From Acidimicrobiales bacterium (GTDB lineage Bacteria; Actinomycetota; Acidimicrobiia; Acidimicrobiales; Bog-793): a stretch of DNA of 7,066 nucleotides. Both the position numbers and the translations under genes were made by a program. Below, piece after piece: positions 1-5,049 of the stretch (its first letter is position 1; every line of letters begins with the position of its first letter). Location: assembly GCA_030037405.1 (NCBI GenBank), contig JASHRK010000062.1:1-7066 (forward strand), written 5' to 3'. The notes under the pieces were generated by a model. That model had not been told where the DNA came from. It saw only the letters and a program-made list of their open reading frames with translations, and did not search any database.

Positions 1-16
1 CGCCGCCGAAACGATC

Positions 17-715
17 TCAGGTCTGGAGCGAGAAACGGACCGGTTCGCCCTCCACGAGGTACCGCGGGACGGCGATGCCTTCGCCGAGGTCCTCGGCAGG
101 CTCTGGCCTGCCTCGCGTGACAAGAAACGGCCACGTACCGGCCCAGCAGCTCGGAACGCCCTCGTCGGTGCCGTCGAGGGGGCCACCCGTGCGCACCTTG
201 GCGGAGACGTCTTCGAGCCCCAGCTCGAGCACCGCCGTCTGGCGCAGCTCGTCGCTCGTCGGTGGACGGGCGTCCGCCGAGCGCCCGGGGACGAGGTGCT
301 CGACCATCGCCTCGAGGACCTCCGCCTTGCGCGCCGGGTCGCGTACGAGCCTGGCGTCTCCGTGGGCTACGACCGACCGGTAGTTGGCCGAGTGACTGAA
401 GGTCGAGCGCGCGAGCACGAGGGCGTCCACCAGGGTCACCTCCACCGAGACGGCCAGAGACTGGCGGCGCGCCGCCATGCGGGCGAGACGAGCTCCCGTC
501 GAGCCGTGCAGGTAGAGCAGCTCCCCGCAGCGCACGTAGAGCATGGGCAGGACCTGAGGGCGCTCGTCGGCGACGAAGGCGACGTGGGCGATCATGCCGG
601 CGTCGAGGATGGCATGCACGGTCTCGACCTCGTAGTGAGCTCGTTCCGGGTGCCGCGACATCTGGTTGCTGCCTGTCAGCGGGTAGCTGCTCCGTTCTCC
701 GGCGGACAGCTCCAT
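17..715 (-). CDS. Pyridoxamine 5'-phosphate oxidase-like flavin-binding protein
   Basis: The 232-residue product resembles the Pyridox_ox_2 (PF12900) family: small split-barrel proteins that probably bind FMN or a related flavin and whose substrates are mostly unknown. Visible family landmarks are RHPERAHYEVETVHAILDAG (21-40), HVAFV (44-48), LYLHGS (67-72), the SANYRSV segment (109-115, in the region that normally contacts flavin phosphate), VEHLVPGR (138-145), SAKVRTG (171-177) and WAGTWPF (191-197). I chose the ATG at 715 over the internal ATG at 661 because the residues before RHPER (YPLTGSNQ) look like the usual N-terminus of this family. It also lies only 7 bases after the preceding stop codon. 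No strong Shine-Dalgarno precedes either start, so coupling to the upstream gene is likely. It is the last gene of the minus-strand string seen here. The family assignment is secure; any reaction is not. Confidence 0.88.
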   Translation of the reverse strand: MELSAGERSSYPLTGSNQMSRHPERAHYEVETVHAILDAGMIAHVAFVADERPQVLPMLYVRCGELLYLHGSTGARLARMAARRQSLAVSVEVTLVDALVLARSTFSHSANYRSVVAHGDARLVRDPARKAEVLEAMVEHLVPGRSADARPPTSDELRQTAVLELGLEDVSAKVRTGGPLDGTDEGVPSCWAGTWPFLVTRGRPEPAEDLGEGIAVPRYLVEGEPVRFSLQT

Positions 716-722
716 CTGCGGC

Positions 723-1160
723 CTACTCGCCGATGAGCTTGCCGAGCGCCTCACGGGCGCTCGCGCTGTCGGCCGCCGCCTGGGCCAGGTAAAGGGCAAG
801 CTGGCGTACCCACTCGGCCACGGGCACCTCGCTGCGGGAGATGACGACGCCGCGGACCTCCTTCGAGACGGTGGCGACGAGGGACCCTCGCCGGGAGGCG
901 AGCTCGAGCGTCTGGTCACCGATCGTGAGGCGGATCGCCGTCGCCTTCCCGAGGCGCCCTGATCGCCGGTCCGAGAAGGAGGCTCGCTCCCGCTCGACCT
1001 CGACCATTCCGGCAGGGAGAAGGTCGCCAATCGTCGTCGAGAGCACGCGGTGATAGGTGTCGAGATCCGCGGTGTCAGCCCGTAGCGCTGCTGCGACGTT
1101 CTCGACGAGTTGCGCGTGGTCGTCGGCGGCGCCCGCGCCTCCCGCCGGGACGTCGGTCAT
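723..1160 (-). CDS. Conserved hypothetical protein linked to YbjQ-domain genes
   Basis: I do not assign a family to this 145-residue protein. It has no signal peptide or membrane segment. Residues 15-50 look helical. Residues 52-115 look like a beta-rich core with an Arg/Glu-rich stretch (EVERERASFSDRRSGRLG) and alternating hydrophobic strands (AIRLTI, TLELASRRGSLVATVS, VRGVVISRSEVP). The C-terminus (116-145) is an Ala-rich amphipathic helix containing EWVRQLALYLAQAAADSA. The ATG at 1160 shares the bases ATGA with the stop of the upstream gene, and no Shine-Dalgarno is evident, which points to translational coupling. I recall, from memory and without a search, similar short proteins next to YbjQ-domain genes in other actinobacteria. 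A role together with those proteins is therefore inferred, not shown. Confidence 0.82.
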   Translation of the reverse strand: MTDVPAGGAGAADDHAQLVENVAAALRADTADLDTYHRVLSTTIGDLLPAGMVEVERERASFSDRRSGRLGKATAIRLTIGDQTLELASRRGSLVATVSKEVRGVVISRSEVPVAEWVRQLALYLAQAAADSASAREALGKLIGE

Positions 1161-1972
1161 CTGTCTGTCAGCGGGAGGACGAGCTGCGGCTTGGCTATCT
1201 CGTGATCGGCCCGGAGCGCTCGGACGGCGGTGCCGATGGCGAAGAACTCCGTCGTGTGCCCCCCCCAGCGGTGGGGCAGGGAGAGCAGTTGGACGCCTAC
1301 TATCCCCTCGGCCTTCAGCTGCTCGGCCTCGGCCTGCATCCTGCTCATGGCAAGCTCCCGGGCGTCGTAGAGGGCCTCGGTGAACTGCGGGATCTCGACG
1401 TTCTTGCCGACGTTGCCGAGCGCCTTCAGGGCTCCCTGGTGTGCCATGTGGTAGACGCAGCTCCCCATCACCATCCCGAGCGGGGCGTAGCCGGCCTGCA
1501 CGAGCGTCCAGAAGTCCTGCCCCGAGAGGTCGGAGGTGAAGGGCTGGTTCTTGTTGTTGCGCCAAGAGCTCTCGTCGTCTGCCTTGACCGCCGTGCCTAC
1601 AGAGATGAACTCGGCGAGGTCGTTGCCGAACTCCTTGAACTCGATGTCGAGGCGCACCCCGACGATGCCGTCGGCTCCGAGGGCGTCGGCTTCCGCCTCC
1701 ATCCGGGACATGGCGAGCTCGCGCGCCTGGTACATGGCCTGCGAGAGGGTCGACAGCTCCATGTTCTGGCTCCAACGGCCGACCTGGAGCCCCACGTGGT
1801 AGATGCTCGAGCCGAGGACGAGCCCCACAGGGCGAAACCCAGCCTCTCTGACGAGCAAGAACTCGTTCACGCTCAGGTCCGAGGTGAAGAGAGCCCCAGG
1901 TTGCCCGGGCCGCATCTCGGCGAGGCGGCGCATCGCATCTTCGGGAACCCCGAGCTGGGTGGTGTCTGTCAT
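1157..1972 (-). CDS. Tandem YbjQ-domain (UPF0145, 'heavy-metal-binding') protein
   Basis: This 271-residue soluble protein consists of two copies of a YbjQ-like (PF01906) domain. Copy 1 is about 28-131 and copy 2 about 144-253. The internal duplication is plain: LFTSDLSVNEF pairs with PFTSDLSGQDF, PVGLVLGSSIYHVG with PLGMVMGSCVYHMA, ARELAMSRMEAEADALGADGIVGV with ARELAMSRMQAEAEQLKAEGIVGV, and EFISVGTAVKA with EFFAIGTAVRA. Stand-alone YbjQ proteins are about 105 residues and oligomerise, so a two-domain chain may form part of a similar ring. The 'heavy-metal-binding' label in databases is not an established activity, and no Cys cluster is visible here. The start at 1972 has a good Shine-Dalgarno and overlaps the upstream stop by ATGA. 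The stop overlaps the next start in the same way. The molecular role is unknown. Confidence 0.92.
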   Translation of the reverse strand: MTDTTQLGVPEDAMRRLAEMRPGQPGALFTSDLSVNEFLLVREAGFRPVGLVLGSSIYHVGLQVGRWSQNMELSTLSQAMYQARELAMSRMEAEADALGADGIVGVRLDIEFKEFGNDLAEFISVGTAVKADDESSWRNNKNQPFTSDLSGQDFWTLVQAGYAPLGMVMGSCVYHMAHQGALKALGNVGKNVEIPQFTEALYDARELAMSRMQAEAEQLKAEGIVGVQLLSLPHRWGGHTTEFFAIGTAVRALRADHEIAKPQLVLPLTDR

Positions 1973-2913
1973 CTGCTCCTCCTCGGAGTGTCGAGCGGCA
2001 ATATGGAAAGACTCGTCGTGGGCGCCTCGTGGCCGGCGTGGAACCGGGCGATCGCCGTACCTGTCATCGAGGCCAGGGCCACATGGTCGCGGTGGCCCTC
2101 CCCGACCTCTCGCTCCCAGATGTCGAGGTTCATCGAGGAGGAGATGGAGCCGTCGGCTCCGTAGGCTGCCGTCCGCCGGGCGAACTGGTGGCGGGCGTCC
2201 GAGCGCACCGTGTGGACGAGATCGCTGTAACCAGACACCTCTGTGTTGCCCGCCATGAGAGATGCCTGCTGCACCGTCGCCCAGTCGTCGTGGCGTATCC
2301 CGATCGAGAGCCCGACGACGATGCCGACGGGAACCCATCCTCCGTGGAGGAGCTTTGCCATGTCCTGGCCGGCAAGCGTCGTCGAGAAGAGGTTCTTCGG
2401 CCGCGTCGGGCTGTGAGCCTTCACGGCGGTGCCGTAGGCCAAGAACTCCCGGTTGTCGTTCTCGAGCCTCGTCACCCGCAACGTGACGCCCACGACGCCG
2501 TCGCCGCCGAGCGCCTGGCACTCCGTGAGCATGCGAACGAGAGCCGTGTCGTAGCCGGCATAGAGCGCATCGACGTAAGGAGCAAAGCCGGTCGTCACGG
2601 TGTTCGCCGGACCGGCCGCATATTGCCCGCCCATCATGCCGCCGCCGCCCATCATGCCGCCGCCGCGGTAGCCGAGGCCTCCCCCGCCGTAGCCCGCTCC
2701 CGGCCCGAAGTAGCCGCAACCTCCCCAACCGTCCCATCCGATGTGCTCGACCACGCAGCCCATCACCTCGCCGACGACGCGGAACCCGCAGCCTTCGAGG
2801 CCGGCCTGGCCGGTGATGGTAAGCAGGCTGGCGGCCGACGAGCCCTCCCGCCCACGCTTCATCCGGGCCTCCGCCGCCGGCGGCAGGCCGCTCCCGTCCC
2901 AGACAGTGCTCAT
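1969..2913 (-). CDS. Tandem YbjQ-domain protein with Gly/Met-rich insertion
   Basis: This 314-residue paralogue of the following gene also has two YbjQ-like halves. The first runs from about 29 to 166 (AGLEGCGFRVVGEVMGCVVEHIGW near its start, DGVVGVTLRVTRLENDNREFLAYGTAVKA at its end). The second runs from about 175 to 291 (LFSTTLAGQDMAKLLHGGWVPVGIVVGLS to MTGTAIARF). The first half is split by an insertion (about 62-103) that is almost all Gly with two MMGG motifs. Cys42, Cys53, His57 and Cys66 lie at its edge. A Cys/Met set of this kind could bind soft metals, but that is inference. I chose the ATG at 2913 (MSTVWDGSGLPP). A second ATG at 2931 would add six residues and has GAGG upstream, so it is a real alternative. 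The second half is more diverged (YGADGSISSSMNLDIWE replaces the DGIVGV core). The stop overlaps the next start as ATGA. Confidence 0.88.
   Translation of the reverse strand: MSTVWDGSGLPPAAEARMKRGREGSSAASLLTITGQAGLEGCGFRVVGEVMGCVVEHIGWDGWGGCGYFGPGAGYGGGGLGYRGGGMMGGGGMMGGQYAAGPANTVTTGFAPYVDALYAGYDTALVRMLTECQALGGDGVVGVTLRVTRLENDNREFLAYGTAVKAHSPTRPKNLFSTTLAGQDMAKLLHGGWVPVGIVVGLSIGIRHDDWATVQQASLMAGNTEVSGYSDLVHTVRSDARHQFARRTAAYGADGSISSSMNLDIWEREVGEGHRDHVALASMTGTAIARFHAGHEAPTTSLSILPLDTPRRSR
1978..1983 (-). promoter_or_regulatory. Shine-Dalgarno of the second YbjQ-domain gene
   Basis: AGGAGG on the minus strand lies 5 bases before the ATG at 1972, inside the end of the upstream gene. It is the strongest ribosome binding site in this gene string. 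It fixes the start and suggests that this gene can be initiated independently as well as through the ATGA overlap. Confidence 0.75.
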
Positions 2914-2953
2914 GATGGCATCGTCTCCCATCCTGCCTCAAAACCCGGACCTG

Positions 2954-2980
2954 CGCCCGACCGGGGGCTTGGGCCGGGCG
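2954..2980 (-). other. GC hairpin between oxidase and YbjQ-domain genes
   Basis: Positions 2954-2962 and 2972-2980 pair as a 9-base-pair stem, mostly G-C with one G-U in RNA, around a 9-base loop. It begins four bases after the oxidase stop codon. No T-run follows at once; a short TTTT comes about 10 bases later. It could be a weak terminator, a transcript-processing site or mRNA 3'-end protection that lowers expression of the downstream genes relative to the oxidase. Confidence 0.4.
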
Positions 2981-2983
2981 GCC

Positions 2984-4363
2984 TCATGGCAGGAGCTTTC
3001 CTGGGTTGAGGATCCCGTCGGGATCGAATGCGCTCTTCAGGCGGACCATGAGCTCGATCTTCGCGGGGTCCTCGAGTGCGAGGAAGTGGCTGCGTTTCTG
3101 GATCCCGATGCCGTGTTCGCCCGAGATGACGCCGCCCAACGCGACCCCTCTCTCGAGCATCGTCCGGACGAGGCCGTAACGCTCGGCCGCGTCGGGGCAG
3201 TAGACGGTGAGGTGGACGTTGCCGTCGCCGACGTGTCCACAGCCCTTGACGGAGGCGCCCCGCTCGGAGGCGATATCGCGGACGGAGTCGAGATAGACGG
3301 CGATGGCCGACCTCGGGACGCACACGTCGACGAGGTCGTCTGCTCCGGCGGCCCTCGAGACGAAGAAGGCCCGCTCACGGGCACGGATGAGACCCACCGC
3401 CCGCTGCGGGGGCAGGACGTACATCTCGAGGGCCCCCGCCGCCGTCACGATCTCGCCGAGGCTCTCGACGTCCTCCTCGAGGCGCCCGGGTGCCGTCTGC
3501 TCGAGCAGGACCATGAGGTAGGCGGAGGACTTCTCCCGGATCTCCCCAGGAATGCCGAGGTCGATGCCCTCCGCCTGCGTGATCGCCTCGATCGTGACGG
3601 CGTCGAAGTACTCGAGAATGGAGGGAGCAAGGCCGCTCGAGACGACCACCGGCACGACGGAGGTGATGTCGTCAATCGTCGCGAAGGGGCAGAGGGCGAG
3701 CCCGCGATGTGGGAGCCTCACGGACAGGCGCAGCGTGACCTCGGTCACGAGGGCAAGGGTGCCCTCCGACCCGATGACGAGCTGAGTGAGGTCATAGCCG
3801 GTCGACGACTTGACGCACTTCCCGCCCGAGCGCAGCACCTCCCCGGTGCCGATCACCATCTCGAGGCCGAGGACGTTCTGCCTCGTGACGCCGTGGCGGA
3901 TAGCGCGCATGCCGCCAGCGTTGGTGGCGACGTTGCCGCCCAGGCTGGCGCTCGACTCGCCGGGGTGAACGGGGTACACGTAGCTCGTCCCTGCCAGCTC
4001 CTGCTCGAGCTCGGCGAGCGTGACCCCGGGCTGGACGACGGCGACCTGGTTGGCGGCGTCGACCTCCAAGATGGCGTTCATGCGGGAGAAGACGACGAGG
4101 AGGCTCCCGGTGACCGGGATGGCTCCACCGGAGAGACCCGTCGCGCTGCCCCGGGCGACGATCGGGACCTGGTGCTCGCGGGCGAGCGAGACCAGGGCCG
4201 CCACCTCGGCGGTGGAGGCGGGGAAGGCGGCGGCAAGGGGCCTACCTGGGCACGCTCCGAGCGTCTCGTCGATCCGGAGCTCCGAAGTGACGTCGTCGCC
4301 GACGAGAACGTTGCCGCCGCCCACTACGGCTCCGAGTCGATCGACGATCGTGGAGCTGGTCAC
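2984..4363 (-). CDS. FAD-linked oxidase, GlcD / D-lactate dehydrogenase type
   Basis: A complete 459-residue flavoenzyme of the GlcD/DLD family (FAD_binding_4 followed by FAD-oxidase_C), the usual length for the family. Such enzymes oxidise 2-hydroxyacids such as glycolate, D-lactate or D-2-hydroxyglutarate to 2-oxoacids and pass electrons to a quinone, cytochrome or partner protein. Visible motifs are RGSATGLSGGAIP (71-83, FAD pyrophosphate loop), HPGESSASLGGNVATNAGG (133-151), TGYDLTQLVIGSEGTLALVTEVTL (188-211), GHVGDGNVHL (376-385) and SGEHGIGIQKR (414-424), the last two carrying the active-site His residues, then FDPDGILNPGKLLP at the C-terminus. The ORF stays open far upstream, but homology begins here. 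Two adjacent GTG codons (4366 and 4363) are possible starts; the second is better spaced from CAGG. No GlcE- or GlcF-like partner is in the window, so the substrate cannot be named. Confidence 0.93.
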   Translation of the reverse strand: MTSSTIVDRLGAVVGGGNVLVGDDVTSELRIDETLGACPGRPLAAAFPASTAEVAALVSLAREHQVPIVARGSATGLSGGAIPVTGSLLVVFSRMNAILEVDAANQVAVVQPGVTLAELEQELAGTSYVYPVHPGESSASLGGNVATNAGGMRAIRHGVTRQNVLGLEMVIGTGEVLRSGGKCVKSSTGYDLTQLVIGSEGTLALVTEVTLRLSVRLPHRGLALCPFATIDDITSVVPVVVSSGLAPSILEYFDAVTIEAITQAEGIDLGIPGEIREKSSAYLMVLLEQTAPGRLEEDVESLGEIVTAAGALEMYVLPPQRAVGLIRARERAFFVSRAAGADDLVDVCVPRSAIAVYLDSVRDIASERGASVKGCGHVGDGNVHLTVYCPDAAERYGLVRTMLERGVALGGVISGEHGIGIQKRSHFLALEDPAKIELMVRLKSAFDPDGILNPGKLLP

Positions 4364-4462
4364 CACCAGACCTGACGATAGCTTTTCGCCCCGGCGCCTG
4401 GCTCTGTGGACCCATTGGGGACGGATGGGGGACAGGAGAAGGTTCCTTGTCGATAAGCGGGG

Positions 4463-4478
4463 TATTTCACAAATTTGC
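4463..4478. promoter_or_regulatory. AT-rich island between divergent genes, possible promoter/operator
   Basis: This is the only clearly AT-rich stretch in the intergenic region, about 100 bases upstream of the oxidase start. It includes ATTTCACAA (4464-4472), which on the other strand is TTGTGAAAT and matches one half of a Rex (NADH-sensing repressor) operator. The second half-site is missing. No convincing -35/-10 pair was found for the minus strand, although the oxidase promoter is expected about here. Confidence 0.25.
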
Positions 4479-4479
4479 C

Positions 4480-4509
4480 TTGACCGGCCGGGGCCGAGGG
4501 GCGCAGGAT
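4480..4509 (+). promoter_or_regulatory. Candidate sigma-A-type promoter for the structured RNA
   Basis: TTGACC (4480-4485) and CAGGAT (4504-4509) are separated by 18 bases, similar to actinobacterial housekeeping promoters (TTGACN and TANNNT-like). A start of transcription around 4515-4517 would place the first hairpin (CCACC 4514-4518 with GGTGG 4528-4532) at or very near the 5' end of the RNA. The -10 match is imperfect, so this is a candidate only. Confidence 0.35.
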
Positions 4510-4553
4510 GCACCCACCAAGGCAGCAGGTGGTGCTGAACCGGTTTGTGCGAG

Positions 4554-4766
4554 GGTGACTCGAAAGGGGAACCGGAGCGGAACTGGGTGGTCGGATCGAA
4601 GGGTGACTCGAAAGGGAAAGCCGGAGACCTGGCGAGACGTCGGTAGGAAGGTTGCCCGAAAGGGTGGCTGGAGAGCCGGTGTCACCTCTGGAGGAAGGAA
4701 GCCCGCAAGGGGGACCGGAGGCCGAGAGGGTTGCGACTGGTGAAGGTGCCCGAAAGGGTGCTGGAG
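4554..4766 (+). repeat. Five tandem 47-48-base RNA modules ending in GGAG
   Basis: Five hairpins carry tetraloops at 4562-4565, 4610-4613, 4658-4661, 4705-4708 and 4752-4755, giving intervals of 48, 48, 47 and 47. The loops are GAAA four times and GCAA once (fourth copy). Each has the form GG(T/A), a two- or three-base internal part, CYC, GNRA, GGG, two or three bases, (A/G)CY, then GGAG at 4574, 4623, 4670, 4717 and 4763. Copies 1 and 2 share the 16 bases GGGTGACTCGAAAGGG exactly. In copy 1 the internal part is a GA/GA mismatch pair and in copy 4 AAG/GGA, both typical of sheared-pair RNA motifs. In copies 3 and 5 it is replaced by G-U and Watson-Crick pairs. The sequence after GGAG varies but usually ends in GAA before the next GG. 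Loops and stems are conserved while paired bases change, which favours RNA function. Confidence 0.75.
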
Positions 4767-4785
4767 ACAGGAGCCCAGCAACACC
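4745..4785 (+). other. Three-way junction formed by the fifth module
   Basis: GGTG (4745-4748) can pair with CACC (4782-4785). This encloses the hairpin CCC-GAAA-GGG (4749-4758) and a six-base-pair perfect stem TGCTGG/CCAGCA (4759-4764 with 4775-4780). It is an alternative to the extended single hairpin that the other modules form. It is the most complete fold in the array, although it would put GG of the GGAG motif inside a stem. Confidence 0.5.
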
Positions 4786-4860
4786 GAAAGCCACGGAAGG
4801 TTGGGCCGGTGACCCGTACCTGGGTCGGTCCCCCCAGGACTGGCACAGGGACGGAGCGAG

Positions 4861-4918
4861 CCGGTGCCGCGAGGTGCCGGTAAGCGATGCTAACCGGGTC
4901 AGCAGCCGAAAGGCGCTG
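4861..4918 (+). other. Competing hairpins in the 3' part of the structured RNA
   Basis: Stem 1 pairs 4861-4868 with 4873-4880 (eight pairs including two adjacent G-U) under a GCGA tetraloop. Stem 2 pairs CCGGT (4877-4881) with ACCGG (4893-4897) and AGC (4883-4885) with GCT (4889-4891), with one A-A mismatch and the three-base loop GAT. Both need 4877-4880, so only one can form at a time. Stem 3 (CAGC 4900-4903 with GCTG 4915-4918, GCC with GGC, bulged A, GAAA loop) is compatible with either. A pair of exclusive stems is what a conformational switch would look like. Confidence 0.45.
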
Positions 4919-4960
4919 GGTCGGGAGTGCGGTCAGGTTCAACGGGGTTGAGGCCCCGGG

Positions 4961-5049
4961 AAGTACGGAGGTTCGCGCCGACCGGCTACCCGGGGCCCTT
5001 CCGCGTCTGGCCCGAAGGCGTGTCGGAGTGCGAGCTTAAGATCGGCGGC
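4961..5049 (+). other. Leader between structured RNA and thiolase
   Basis: This stretch holds a small hairpin CCGG-CTAC-CCGG (4982-4993) and otherwise GC-rich sequence without a recognisable motif. The only Shine-Dalgarno-like GGAG is about 20 bases before the thiolase ATG, too far to be ideal. The nearer GGCGG is weak, so thiolase translation may be poor or depend on leader structure. Confidence 0.3.

Larger units (their letters stand above)
4514..4960 (+). ncRNA. Candidate novel structured RNA (tandem GNRA-hairpin modules plus 3' hairpin domain)
   Basis: About 450 bases upstream of the thiolase have RNA-like rather than coding features. The plus strand is strongly purine- and G-biased, and GNRA tetraloops capping stems occur only on this strand. 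The 5' part contains five tandem modules (listed separately). Next come hairpins GACCC/GGGTC (4811-4815 with 4822-4826) and GTCC/GGAC (4828-4831 with 4837-4840), a GCGA-capped stem (4861-4880) and a GAAA-capped stem with a bulged A (4900-4918). Last is GGTTCAA (4936-4942) pairing with TTGAG-G-CC (4948-4955) around the loop CGGGG. TGAACC (4536-4541) could pair with GGTTCA (4936-4941) and close the whole domain. Both ends are estimates. It may be a separate RNA or a long 5' leader, since no clear terminator precedes the thiolase. It does not match my memory of RNase P, tmRNA, 6S, cobalamin riboswitch, IscB omega-RNA or group II intron domain V. OLE, GOLLD, ROOL and raiA RNAs could not be compared from memory. 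Confidence 0.6.

Noticed and set aside
723..1775. Long minus-strand frame extending the 145-residue protein upstream
   Set aside because: The upstream part is an out-of-frame shadow of the second YbjQ-domain gene. The true start is the ATG in the ATGA overlap at 1160.
4367..4513. N-terminal extension of the FAD oxidase to an ATG at 4513
   Set aside because: The extra 50 residues have no family similarity and would cover the promoter region. The GTG codons at 4363/4366 give the normal family length.
4554..4640. Cobalamin riboswitch
   Set aside because: Fragments such as GGGGAACCGG and GCCGGAGACCTGGC recall the AdoCbl core and B12 box. They recur in a tandem array, however, and the required CCCGCNACTGT-type core and overall architecture are absent.
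4447..4743. Reading frame on the plus strand with a 16-residue periodic VTRKG / VARKG motif
   Set aside because: The periodicity reflects the 48-base RNA modules. From the fourth module the spacing is 47, so the motif leaves the frame. Composition is unlike a normal protein, and the changes between copies preserve pairing rather than residues.
4826..4843. 6C RNA (C-rich loop hairpin)
   Set aside because: There is only one hairpin with a run of six C. The 6C motif needs two adjacent hairpins with C-rich loops.
4652..4951. Another open frame over the structured region (99 residues)
   Set aside because: Low-complexity Gly/Arg/Glu sequence typical of chance frames in GC-rich DNA, with no recognisable domain and heavy overlap with RNA hairpins.
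4547..4960. ORF-less group II intron beginning with GTGCG at 4547
   Set aside because: No domain V hairpin with the AGC triad and its GAAA-capped consensus was found near the 3' side, and the tandem modules do not fit group II domains.
4514..4960. CRISPR array
   Set aside because: The repeats are degenerate, with conserved stems and no unique spacers of constant length, and no cas genes are present.
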